The notes: generated by a model from the sequence alone, not told the origin. 25,896 bases of DNA from CAZOHG01 sp964579725 (GCA_964579725.1 CAZOHG010000050.1:1-25896), one strand, 5' to 3'. Positions 15,045 through 22,945 are shown, numbered from the stretch's first letter. Program-made: numbers and translations.

Positions 15045-16424
15045 TTATTTTATTCCAAAGCTTTTCATCTTTTTCCACAAATGGCTGCGCTGGATGCCAA
15101 GGGCTTGAGCGGTTTCCTGGATTTTACCGTCGTGGGCGGCGAGGGTTCGGATGATGAACTCCCGCTCAAATTGCAGGCGGGCGTCGCGAAGGGTTTGCTC
15201 CTTGGGTAAAATGCTTTTTCCTGATTTAAGAGAGCCGATGGCTTGAAGAATAATGGGGACTTCGATTAAATCCCCTGGCGTCAGAATCGCGGCCTGCTCA
15301 ATGACATTTTTCAGCTCCCGAATATTGCCCGGCCATTTGTATTCCATTAAGACAGGCCAGACGTTTTGTGCAAAGGTTTTCCGCGGTAAGCCTTCAGCCG
15401 AGCAGACTTCTTCGAGAAAGGCGGTAGCAAGCGGCCGAATATCCCCGCGGCGTTCCCGAAGCGGGGGCAGATGAATGGTGATTACGTTCAGGCGGTAGAG
15501 CAGATCGCGTCGAAAATTCCCCTTTTCTACTTCGTCGTACAGGTTTTTGTTGGTGGCGGCAATAATGCGTACATCTACCTGAATGGAACTTCGGGCGCCT
15601 ACCGGTTCCACAACATTGTCCTCAATTACGCGGAGAATTTTTGCCTGGGTCATCAGACTCATGTCCCCGATTTCGTCCAGGAAAAGCGTGCCCTTGTGTG
15701 CTTGCTGAAATTTGCCAATTTTGTCGGCGGTGGCTCCGGTAAAAGCGCCCCTGACGTGCCCGAAAAGTTCGCTTTCAATTAAATTCTCGGGAATGGCGGC
15801 ACAATTGACGGGAATAAACGGGAATCCCGCCCGTGGGCCGTTCAGCGGGATGGCGCGCGCCACCAATTCTTTGCCGGTTCCCGGTTCCCCCGTGATCAGT
15901 ACCCTGCTCGAAACCTTGGATGCCCGGTCAATGAAAGCGTACACCTCTTTCATTTTGGGATCGTTGCCAATCATTCGGTAGCGTGTTTTAGCCTCGGTTA
16001 GTAAGGTATCCCGCTGGAGTTGGAGAGTATGTTTTTGGAGCGCGTTGCGCACGGTAATGAGGGTGCGATCGGCTTCCAACGGCTTCTCCAAAAAATCGAA
16101 AGCGCCCAATTTGGTGGCTTCGACGGCCAATTGGATGGTACCCTGCCCGCTAATGATGACGATAGGAACGTTCGGTTGGAGCGCCATGCTTTGTTTGAGT
16201 ACATCCATTCCGTTCAAACGGGGAAGCTTTAAATCCAACAAAACAAGGTCGAGGGAAAAATTTTGTACGATTTGAAGAGCTTCCAGGCCATCTTTGGCCA
16301 GAAGGCAACGGTAGCCTTCAAATCCCAGAATATCCTCAAGACTCTCACGGATGTAGGGATCGTCATCGACGATGAGAATTGAAGCAGGTTGCTGAGATTC
16401 TGTTTTTTGAGAAGAATTTTTCAT
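15045..16424 (-). CDS. NtrC-family sigma-54-dependent response regulator
   Basis: This 459-residue transcription activator is built in the standard order. The receiver domain has the acidic pocket DDD (20-22), phospho-acceptor Asp64 in LLDLKLP, and the switch Lys in FLEKPLE. The AAA+ domain has Walker A GEPGTGKE, the sigma-54 contact loop GAFTGA inside ELFGHVRGAFTGATAD, Walker B TLFLDEIGD and an arginine-finger region. A C-terminal Fis-type helix-turn-helix (IQETAQALGIQRSHLWKKMK) ends the protein. Its likely partner is the histidine kinase gene upstream on the same strand, now separated by a repeat/DUF559 insertion. No obvious Shine-Dalgarno precedes the ATG. Confidence 0.95.
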   Translation of the reverse strand: MKNSSQKTESQQPASILIVDDDPYIRESLEDILGFEGYRCLLAKDGLEALQIVQNFSLDLVLLDLKLPRLNGMDVLKQSMALQPNVPIVIISGQGTIQLAVEATKLGAFDFLEKPLEADRTLITVRNALQKHTLQLQRDTLLTEAKTRYRMIGNDPKMKEVYAFIDRASKVSSRVLITGEPGTGKELVARAIPLNGPRAGFPFIPVNCAAIPENLIESELFGHVRGAFTGATADKIGKFQQAHKGTLFLDEIGDMSLMTQAKILRVIEDNVVEPVGARSSIQVDVRIIAATNKNLYDEVEKGNFRRDLLYRLNVITIHLPPLRERRGDIRPLATAFLEEVCSAEGLPRKTFAQNVWPVLMEYKWPGNIRELKNVIEQAAILTPGDLIEVPIILQAIGSLKSGKSILPKEQTLRDARLQFEREFIIRTLAAHDGKIQETAQALGIQRSHLWKKMKSFGIK

Positions 16425-16483
16425 AGCATTTGGAAAAAATAATGAATAAAAAAGAACCGATTAACTGAGCAACCAACAGAAGA

Positions 16484-16632
16484 CATCCCCCTGCCCCCTT
16501 CAAAGGGGGAAGGGTAAGTCCCGCCTATTTGAGATTAACATTCGTTAGAAGTGCTTCCCCTATGAAAGCACTTCAAAACACTGATTCAGGAACCGTCAAA
16601 AGTCCCCCCTCGAGGGGGGATTTAGGGGGATG
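16484..16632 (+). repeat. 150-bp structured repeat, copy A (complete, next to the gap)
   Basis: This 149-bp element starts with CATCCCCCT and ends with AGGGGGATG, which are inverted copies of each other. Inside are three hairpins: CCCCCTTCAAAGGGGG near the left end, GAAGTGCTT...AAGCACTTC in the centre (16548-16574), and CCCCCCTCGAGGGGGG near the right end. It has no coding content. It is nearly identical to the copies at 16891-17040 and 17449-17598. The assembly gap begins three bases after it. Confidence 0.9.
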
Positions 16633-16635
16633 TTT

Positions 16636-16735
16636 NNNNNNNNNNNNNNNNNNNNNNNNNNNNNNNNNNNNNNNNNNNNNNNNNNNNNNNNNNNNNNNNN
16701 NNNNNNNNNNNNNNNNNNNNNNNNNNNNNNNNNNN
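16636..16735. other. Assembly gap (100 N) inside the repeat array
   Basis: Exactly 100 N, a conventional placeholder, so the true length is unknown. The left side ends just after a complete repeat and the right side resumes in the middle of another copy. The number of repeat units here is therefore not resolved. Confidence 0.98.
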
Positions 16736-16787
16736 CTGATTCAGGAACCGTCAAAAGTCCCCCCTCGAGGGGGGATTTAGGGGGATG
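16736..16787 (+). repeat. 150-bp structured repeat, copy A' (right end only)
   Basis: The last 52 bases of the element, from CTGATTCAGG to AGGGGGATG, identical to the same part of copy A. The left part is hidden by the gap. It is followed by a 103-bp spacer that is related to the spacer after copy C. Confidence 0.85.
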
Positions 16788-16890
16788 TTTTGTTGGTGAA
16801 TTCGCACATCTTCCCTGAATGTTTAAAAGCCTCTCTTTCAAAACCGTGTTGGCTTGGCCAGAGCACCGACGGGTTTTACGAATTTGAGAA

Positions 16891-17040
16891 CATCCCCCTT
16901 ACCCCCTTCAAAGGGGGAAGAGTAAGTCCCGTCTATTTGAGATTAGCATTCATTAGAAGTGCTTCCCTTATGAAAGCACTTCAAAACACTGATTCAGGAA
17001 CCGTCAAAAGTCCCCCCTCGAGGGGGGATTTAGGGGGATG
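16891..17040 (+). repeat. 150-bp structured repeat, copy B
   Basis: A complete copy with the same terminal inverted repeats and three hairpins. Differences from copy A are few and mostly fall outside the stems, for example a loop change in the central hairpin. Its right end overlaps the last codons of the DUF559 gene, read on the minus strand. Confidence 0.9.
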
Positions 17041-17422
17041 TTTCATTGGTACCATTCTCAAAATTTTCAATCCATGCTTCAATTGTATGCAAGACATCTT
17101 CAATATGTTTTCTAACTTCTGTTTCAGAAAACCGAAGAAAATGAACGCCTAATTTTTCAAGGCGGATTTGCCGTTTTTGATCTTCTTCAACTTTGTACAT
17201 GTGACTATTGCCGTCAATCTCAATGGCCAGCCTGAGTTCGTGACAATAAAAATCAACGATAAATTTGTCAATTGGCACCTGTCTATGAAACTCATATCCC
17301 TTAATTTGCCGGGCGCGTATTCGTTTCCACAGCAGAACCTCTGCGAGAGTACCATGTTTGCGAAGTTCTCGTGCTAAAAATTTTGACTTCGGATCATATG
17401 GAATTATGGTATTGCGTGCCAT
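17030..17422 (-). CDS. DUF559 (Vsr-like) endonuclease-domain protein
   Basis: This 130-residue protein belongs to the DUF559 group related to the very-short-patch-repair endonuclease fold. It shows the conserved order LAEVLLWKRIR (Glu28), GYEFHRQVPIDKFIVDFYC (Asp57 in VDF), LAIEIDGNSH (Glu68, Asp70) and LGVHFLRFSETEV. These acidic residues match the expected nuclease active site. No clear Shine-Dalgarno precedes the ATG. It is more A/T-rich than its neighbours and lies between two copies of the 150-bp repeat. The last residues (ETSP) and the TAA stop are encoded by the repeat end. DUF559 genes have no firmly established function; a role in moving the repeat is a hypothesis. Confidence 0.88.
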   Translation of the reverse strand: MARNTIIPYDPKSKFLARELRKHGTLAEVLLWKRIRARQIKGYEFHRQVPIDKFIVDFYCHELRLAIEIDGNSHMYKVEEDQKRQIRLEKLGVHFLRFSETEVRKHIEDVLHTIEAWIENFENGTNETSP

Positions 17423-17448
17423 TTATTCATTAGTATTTACAGTAATTA

Positions 17449-17598
17449 CATCCCCCTGCCCCCCTTCAAAGGGGGAAGGGTAAGTCCCGCCTATTTGAGA
17501 TTAGCATTCATTAGAAGTGCTTCCCCTATGAAAGCACTTCAAAACACTGATTCAGGAACCGTCAAAAGTCCCCCCTTGAGGGGGGATTGAGGGGGATG
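17449..17598 (+). repeat. 150-bp structured repeat, copy C
   Basis: A complete copy starting 27 bases upstream of the DUF559 start codon. The right hairpin reads CCCCCCTTGAGGGGGG instead of CCCCCCTCGAGGGGGG, a change confined to the loop, so the stem is kept. It is followed by a 104-bp spacer sharing blocks such as AAACCGTGTTG and GCACCGACGG with the spacer after copy A'. Confidence 0.9.
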
Positions 17599-17702
17599 TT
17601 GCTTTTGTGCTTTGGTGCAACTGCCCCGAATTTTCCAAAATGTCTCTTCCAAAAACCGTGTTGAATAAATCAGGGCACCGACGGTTTTAAACGAATTAGA
17701 AA

Positions 17703-17790
17703 ACATCCCCCTGCCCCCCTTCGAAAAGGGAAGGGGGTGGTCATGCCTACTCAAGATTACCCATAAATTTGGGTTCATTTTTAATGGGTA
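17703..17790 (+). repeat. 150-bp structured repeat, copy D (degenerate left part)
   Basis: It starts with CATCCCCCTGCCCCCCTT like the other copies. It then diverges: the left hairpin is damaged (CGAAAAGGG) and the following bases only resemble the AGTCCCGCCTATTTGAGATTAG part. The central and right hairpins are not recognisable. It completes a repeat-spacer-repeat unit with copy C. The remaining bases to 17926 hold no gene. Confidence 0.6.
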
Positions 17791-17926
17791 GCAAAGGACG
17801 TTGCTTTCACCAATACTCAAAAATGCCTCCTCAACGGGCAAGGAGTTGGTTGCTAATGGAATCAGAGAACGCGTGAACAGAGAAACCGAATAACCGAGCA
17901 ACCGATGAACATCTGCTATGTTTCAT

Positions 17927-20201
17927 TTACGCAACGGGCAGGTACACAATAACAGACGTACCAACCCCCACTTCCGACTCAATTTCAATGTGTCCCCGGT
18001 GATCATCCACGATTTTTTTCACAATCGTGAGTCCCAATCCCGTGCCTAAGTGCGTGTTTGTCGTGAAAGGACGGAAAATTTTCTCCTTTAAGGAAGCTTC
18101 AATCCCTTTTCCCGTGTCCAAAATTTCTAACACCACAAAATCCATTGGAGAATGCTTTGAGGGATGCCATTGCAAATCGGGTGCCAGATTTGTGGAAATG
18201 GTAATGACGCCCCCGTTTTTCATGGCATTAATTGCATTGCTAAATAGATTTTCCAGAAGGGTCTGCATTTGTTCTTGATCAATTAGCACAGGAGGAAGGT
18301 CGGGCTGGAAGTCGTTTTTCACGTAAATATCTGCGGGCCATTCCATAAAATCGGAGGCAAGAAAATCTCGAACAAAGGCGTTGAGGTCGGTGGGTTGCGG
18401 ATTGATTTTTTCCACATTGACAAATTTCATAAATTCACGCGTCATGCGACGAAGAGCCTCAATGCGATTCAAGATTCGTTCGGTGTAGGGTTCGTACAAA
18501 TGGGCGTGCTTTGGGTCCCGTTTTTTGTATTCCCGCTGGAGACGCTGTTGAGTCAGCAAAATGCTGGTCAGAGGATTTTTAATATCGTGCGCAATTCGCT
18601 GAGCCATGGCGGACCAGGCCTTGGCACTTTGCAGCTCGGTTTCCGCCGAAATATCCAAAATAAAGACAACCCAAAAGGAACGCCGTTTTCCGGGGAAAAC
18701 AACGGGTTCCGCCACGGCCCGGAAACGCTTCCGTGTCTCTTTTGTTTCGAATTGGGTTTCCTGGCGAATGGGTTCTTCATTGGGCAGATTGCGCAGAAAT
18801 TGTGTAAGTGCTCCCCAGGATTCTGAAAGCGTTTCAACAGCAATAGGAAGCCGAGCGTTACTCAAGCCCAACACCTGTTGGGCATTAAAATTCATTTGAG
18901 TGATTTGATTTCGGTGATTGAGGATCAGAACGGGATTGCGGCGAAAACCGATTTCCTTTTCCAATAGCATTTGGCCAAAACGGCGCTTTCGATCAAGCTG
19001 GACGATTACCATAAACAAGCCGATAAAAAACAGCCCAACGACACTCCAAATGATTTTTTTACCATACTTGACATAAAAATAATTGGGATTCCGAACGATT
19101 CGTACCAATCGGGCGTTGCCGTTTTTAGAAAAGCTGGTTAAAAGAGGTGGTTGGTCATGCCTGTGGTAAACCTGGGGGTGATCGATAAACCTCATTTGCG
19201 GTAAGATAGAAAGCGGGGTTTTCCCCCGAAGCCGAAGGTCGCTACCCAGCCAATAATACTGACCATTGGATTGCACGAAGATTTCGTCCCGCCCGTCCCC
19301 GTTTAGATCCTCGCAGGTGAAAATATCGGAGACGGAAAAATCGAATTGGGCCTTTCTAATCTTTTCAAAACGGTGGTTCAGAATCATCAGTTCGCCGGTT
19401 TGACTGGAAAGAACACATTCTTCGCCCGGTTTCAGATCAAATTGCCCNNNNNNNNNNNNNNNNNNNNNNNNNNNNNNNNNNNNNNNNNNNNNNNNNNNNN
19501 NNNNNNNNNNNNNNNNNNNNNNNNNNNNNNNNNNNNNNNNNNNNNNNCGGGCCCATTAGGTACTTCCATTTCAGGTGTAGGGTGCGTCCGTCGTACACAA
19601 AAACGCCGCGGGGGGAACGAGCATATCCCTCTGCCGGGAAAACGATCACTTCCTTCTTTCCATTACCATCCAAATCAGTGTAATCGATGGCCTTTATCGT
19701 ACCAACCCAAGGATGCGAAGCGGATTTGCTAATTAAAGGCTTACCTGAAAAAAGAAAACTTTCCTTTAAGATGTGGCATTTGGCGTCCACCAGCCTGAGA
19801 AAGGAGCTGTCATGGCGGGTGTAGGCCACGGCGATTTCGTCCGTTCCGTCACCGTTCCAATCGAAATGGGTGGCAAATTGGATTTTCCCGGTGAAATTTA
19901 CTTGATCTACAATTTCAAAATCATTGTTTTGAAGGATAAATTGAGAATGATTATTAGACGGATCCTCGCCGAAGTTCAAATATTCGTCGCGTCCGTCATG
20001 ATTTAAATCGAAAAAAACTCCGTCGGTATCGATCTCTCGAACCGTTTGAAATTGGTACGGAAAAATAGGGGCTGTTTGCCGATTGGATTGGGGTGTACAG
20101 GCCAAGAAAAAAAGGCTGGCCAAGAGCAGCGACTCGAATCCGATACGAAATGAGAATTTCGTTGACCTCGTTCGATGAGAAATAGGTAGTCTGAGTTTCA
20201 C
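17927..20201 (-). CDS. Membrane sensor histidine kinase with extracytoplasmic FG-GAP-like repeats (interrupted by a gap)
   Basis: Two open stretches on either side of an N gap form one gene: the downstream part is open back to the gap, and both carry the same repeat motif. The N-terminus has a hydrophobic export segment ending in LACTPQ. FG-GAP/VCBS-like calcium-loop repeats follow: DLNHDGRDE, DWNGDGTDE, DLDGNGKKE and, after the gap, DLNGDGRDE. A membrane helix (IIWSVVGLFFIGLFMVIVQ), a PAS-like domain (ILNHRNQITQMNFNAQQVLG), a HisKA box with the phospho-His in RIAHDIKNPL (codon near 18588), and HATPase boxes LFSNAINAMK, DTGKGI and GTGLGLTIV complete it. The start is GTG with GAGGGA about 7 nt upstream. 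The NtrC-type regulator is the likely partner. The 100 N do not keep frame, so the true gap length differs. Confidence 0.88.
19448..19547. other. Assembly gap (100 N) inside the kinase gene
   Basis: Exactly 100 N between two parts of the sensor kinase, within its repeat-rich sensor region. Joining the flanking frames needs a real length that differs from 100 by a non-multiple of three, so the placeholder hides an unknown number of residues. Confidence 0.98.
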
Positions 20202-20312
20202 AGGTCAGTCCCTCAAAGGGGAAGGGCAAATGAGCGTGACCATCACCTGTCTCCCCTAACCCAGGAAATTTCAAAAGCAATGGTTTGTGGAAGGGGAAAG
20301 AGCCCCTCAAAA

Positions 20313-20648
20313 TTAATCCAGCCAGTACAAGATGCGTCCGCAGTTTTCGCAGGTGAAAACTTCCACATTCTCCTTACCACGGGTGGTCAGCGAGGTGGGA
20401 AGTTTCACGAAACAACCCAGACAGGTGTTGTCCTGAACGGGGACGACGGCGCGTTTGTAGTGCTGACGCAGCCTTTCGTAGCGCCGCAAGAGGGGAAGTT
20501 TGATCTTTTGGGCTAGTTCTTCGCGCATTTCTTTCAGTTTCTCAATGCCTTCGGTTTTGAACCCCAGCTTTTCCTCCTGCTCGCGTTCTTGAATCATGAT
20601 GTCTATGTCCTGAAGCGCTACCAGACAGCGCAGTTGTTTTTCATCCAT
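20313..20648 (-). CDS. Coiled-coil zinc-ribbon protein
   Basis: This 111-residue protein has a charged helical N-terminal two thirds (IQEREQEEKL to MREELAQKIK) and a C-terminal four-cysteine zinc ribbon. The ribbon's first pair is CLGC (76, 79) and its second pair is CENC (100, 103), with CGRILYW at the end. This is the layout of the CT398/zf-RING_7-type ribbon proteins, though shorter than their usual ~240 residues. Its ATG follows the EIIA stop without a gap, and AGGAGG lies 7 nt before it, inside the EIIA coding end. The two are therefore one transcription unit. The ligand (DNA, RNA or protein) is unknown. Confidence 0.85.
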   Translation of the reverse strand: MDEKQLRCLVALQDIDIMIQEREQEEKLGFKTEGIEKLKEMREELAQKIKLPLLRRYERLRQHYKRAVVPVQDNTCLGCFVKLPTSLTTRGKENVEVFTCENCGRILYWLD

Positions 20649-21113
20649 CTAAAAACCTCCTGCTAAAATATCGATGAATTGGTCAAAATTTTCGCAGCGC
20701 GTCAATTGTTCGCGATAGCTTTCCTCCCGCAAAATCTCCACGAGTTTGCCTAAAAAAGGCAAATAATCCTGGTTTTGCTCGTGGGGCGGCGCGATAATCA
20801 TAAAAATCAAATGGACGGGTTCCCCGTCAATGGCGTCAAAAGGAATTCCCTCGGTAGAGCGCCCGAAAATGGCGAACATTCGACTGACGCTGAGTGTCCG
20901 TCCGTGGGGAATAGCTACCCCGTGACCGATTCCGGTACTGCCCAAATTTTCACGGCGGGTAAGCATCTGCAGGATTAGGTTCTTGTCTTTTAGGTCTTTG
21001 TTCTTGGCCAAAACGTCCACCATTTCCGTCAGTGCCTCTTCGCGTGTGCGGGCTTTTAATTCCGGAACAAATAAATTGGGGTCAAAATGACCGACAAATT
21101 CTTGAAAATCCAT
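20649..21113 (-). CDS. PTS EIIA type 2 domain protein (PtsN-like)
   Basis: This 154-residue stand-alone EIIA of the fructose/nitrogen class has its phosphorylated histidine at His70 in GIGHGVAIPHGR. It is preceded by the typical helix TREEALTEMVDVLA and followed by VHLIFMIIAPPHEQNQDYLPFLGKL (split here; the PPHEQNQ turn is characteristic). No EIIB, EIIC or HPr gene is present, so a regulatory role as in the nitrogen PTS is more likely than sugar transport. It sits between a sugar-nucleotide gene and the two-component pair. The family call is firm; the PtsN orthology is inferred from context. Confidence 0.9.
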   Translation of the reverse strand: MDFQEFVGHFDPNLFVPELKARTREEALTEMVDVLAKNKDLKDKNLILQMLTRRENLGSTGIGHGVAIPHGRTLSVSRMFAIFGRSTEGIPFDAIDGEPVHLIFMIIAPPHEQNQDYLPFLGKLVEILREESYREQLTRCENFDQFIDILAGGF

Positions 21114-21130
21114 AAAATAAACTCCTCAAA

Positions 21131-21391
21131 TTAATGTCCCAAATAGTCGCGCAGTACCGGTCGAATAAAAATGTCTTCTAAGTCCAAATGTGTCAATTCC
21201 TCCCGAAAAATCTGCAGTTTTTGTTCCAAAGGCAGGTTTTTATTCAAAATGAAAAGCCGTTCCTCGTTAACCCGACAAAGACCGCCCTTAAAATTTCCCT
21301 TTTCATAGCGAAGTGGAATGGAGAGTTGGGCCAGCAGGTTTTCGATTTCCTGAATCAAATGTTCGTTCCTGGAGTTCTTTTTCCGTGCCAT
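21131..21391 (-). CDS. Small conserved-looking protein of unknown function
   Basis: This is an 86-residue protein beginning MARKKNSRNEHLIQEIENLL. Its ATG overlaps the stop of the guanylyltransferase gene (TAATG), which fixes the start; the longer frame upstream is only a shadow of that gene. The middle, RYEKGNFKGGLCRVNEERLF, looks like a small beta hairpin. The end, EELTHLDLEDIFIRPVLRDY, is acidic and amphipathic. No named family is recognised. Tight coupling to the sugar-nucleotide gene and 17-nt spacing to the EIIA gene support its being real. Confidence 0.75.
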   Translation of the reverse strand: MARKKNSRNEHLIQEIENLLAQLSIPLRYEKGNFKGGLCRVNEERLFILNKNLPLEQKLQIFREELTHLDLEDIFIRPVLRDYLGH

Positions 21392-22470
21392 TACAGGTAC
21401 TCTTTCATTTTTTTTCGCTTTAACAGCTCGACCAATTCTTTTACATCCTGGGCGCGACTTTTGGGACAAACCAGGATGGCGTTGTCGGCGTGAATAATCA
21501 CAAAATCCTTTACGCCAATGGCCGCTACCAAATTTTCCGGTGAATAAATCAAACAGCCCTTCGAATCTTTTAGCAAGGCTTTTCCTACGACGGCATTCCG
21601 GGATTTGTCTTTCGGAAGCAGATTGTACACTTCCTCCCAACTTCCCACATCACTCCAATCGAAATCGCTTTTAATCACACAAACCTTTCGGGATTTTTCC
21701 AAAATGGCATAATCAATGGAAATGCTTCGGATTTCCCGGTAGCCGGTTTCAAGGGCTTCCTGGTAGGTTTCTTTGCCGATTGCCTGATCGATTCGCTTGA
21801 AGCTGTCGTGAACTTCCGGAAGCAAGTCCTCGATTTCCTGAAGAATGGTTTCCGTTTTCCAAATAAACATCCCGGAATTCCAGAGAAAATCTCCGCTCAT
21901 TAAAAATTTTCGGGCGGTTTCAAGGTTCGGCTTTTCAGCAAAGGTTTTGACGCGGTACGCCGTTACCCCATCCTGGCTGCAAATCTCACCGTTGTACTGA
22001 ATGTACCCGTACCCGGTTGCCGGGTAGGTCGGCGTAATCCCAATGGTCATGAGACAACTTTCCTTTTCCAGAATTTCCCCAGCAACCCGCAGGGTTCTCA
22101 AAAATTTGTTATTGTCCTGAATCAGGTGATCGGCCGGCAGAACGGCCATAATCGAGTTGGGATTTTTATGGCGAATGTGTAAAGCGGCCAGTGCGATACA
22201 CGGGGCGGTGTTTTTGCCGAACGGTTCCGTAATAAGATTAGCCTCGGGTACAAATGGGAGTTGATTTTTAAGTTCTTGTTTTTGCTTCTCGTTAATGACA
22301 AAAAAAATATTTTCGGAAGGAATAAGCGGAAGTAGGCGTTCGTAGGTTTGTTGAATCATGGTCGTTTCGCCGAAGATTTTCAAAAATTGCTTGGGTTTTG
22401 CGGTTCGACTTCTGGGCCAGAAGCGAGTACCCACGCCACCGGCCATGATGACAGCGAAAAGTTCAGGCAT
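21391..22470 (-). CDS. manC: Mannose-1-phosphate guanylyltransferase
   Basis: This enzyme makes GDP-mannose from mannose 1-phosphate and GTP, a precursor for mannose- or fucose-containing glycans. It shows the nucleotide-binding signature MAGGVGTRFWPRSR (9-22) with KPKQFL (25-30), then GKNTAPCIALAALH, VLPADHLI, GYGYIQYNG, FAEKPN and FLWNSGMFIW, all characteristic of the family. At 359 residues it is the single-domain form, without the C-terminal phosphomannose isomerase domain found in longer AlgA/ManC proteins. It is the first gene of a minus-strand unit that continues into the small protein, EIIA, ribbon protein and two-component genes. GDP-mannose supply could serve the glycan handled by the flippase at 6216-7682. 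Confidence 0.93.
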   Translation of the reverse strand: MPELFAVIMAGGVGTRFWPRSRTAKPKQFLKIFGETTMIQQTYERLLPLIPSENIFFVINEKQKQELKNQLPFVPEANLITEPFGKNTAPCIALAALHIRHKNPNSIMAVLPADHLIQDNNKFLRTLRVAGEILEKESCLMTIGITPTYPATGYGYIQYNGEICSQDGVTAYRVKTFAEKPNLETARKFLMSGDFLWNSGMFIWKTETILQEIEDLLPEVHDSFKRIDQAIGKETYQEALETGYREIRSISIDYAILEKSRKVCVIKSDFDWSDVGSWEEVYNLLPKDKSRNAVVGKALLKDSKGCLIYSPENLVAAIGVKDFVIIHADNAILVCPKSRAQDVKELVELLKRKKMKEYL

Positions 22471-22945
22471 AGGCGGTTCGATTTCCTTTCTTTTCGTTGA
22501 ATTTCGGGAGAAAAATCTGTTGAAACTTGCGGCAGTTTACGGAAAGATCGACGGAATTTTGCCGCGAAGCAAAACGGAGTGGGGCGATGTCTGTACCGTG
22601 AAACAAAAGTGTTCGCATTCAAAAGAAACCGGTTTAAGGGAAAAACAATCGCACAAAACCTTTTTAATTTATGAAAAAGCGAACCTAAAATCAAGAATTT
22701 TAAGAAGAAACCTTGAAAAAAGAAATCTTTTTTAAAAAGGGGGGTGACAGGTCAATTTTTTAGAGAAAAAGCCCTTTCCCCAAACTAAAAGTGATTTTTT
22801 TAAAGATCCTTTGGTGGGAACCGGCCCACGCTTCATTTCTCAAAAAATGATTGTTTTTAGAAAATTTCTTACGATTTTTTAGTTACAGGGAGGATTTGAA
22901 CCTCGTGCTTTAGAGTTCGTTTTTTTCGTTTGCCTACAAGTCCGG
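22471..22945. other. Intergenic region between manC and proline dehydrogenase genes
   Basis: No gene is supported. It contains a candidate manC promoter, long T and A runs, and near 22883-22920 a stretch which on the minus strand reads like the 3' part of a tRNA (GAGGTTCAAATCCTC, a T-arm). No matching 5' acceptor strand, D-arm or CCA is visible, so no tRNA gene is called. Confidence 0.4.
22666..22694 (-). promoter_or_regulatory. Possible promoter of the manC transcription unit
   Basis: On the minus strand TTGATT (22689-22694) and TAAATT (22666-22671) are exactly 17 bases apart in A/T-rich DNA. The manC ATG is about 195 bases downstream, which implies a long leader. Each box matches four of six consensus bases. 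Confidence 0.35.

Noticed and set aside
16529..17152. Open frames translating the repeats into peptides such as SPPSRGDLGGC or HPPKSPLEGGL
   Set aside because: They follow the palindromic repeat through all frames, run into the N gap and have no ribosome sites; these are familiar artefacts of GC-rich repeats.
16484..17790. A CRISPR array
   Set aside because: Repeats are about 150 bp with spacers of about 103 bp that resemble each other; CRISPR repeats are 23-50 bp with unique short spacers, and no cas gene is present.
16484..17790. An insertion sequence with a transposase
   Set aside because: Terminal inverted repeats exist, but the only protein encoded is a DUF559 nuclease-fold protein; no transposase and no clear target-site duplication were seen.
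21392..21640. An N-terminal extension of the small protein at 21131-21391
   Set aside because: The extension is the shadow of manC in another frame, rich in Arg/Cys/Gly; the TAATG overlap gives a natural start.
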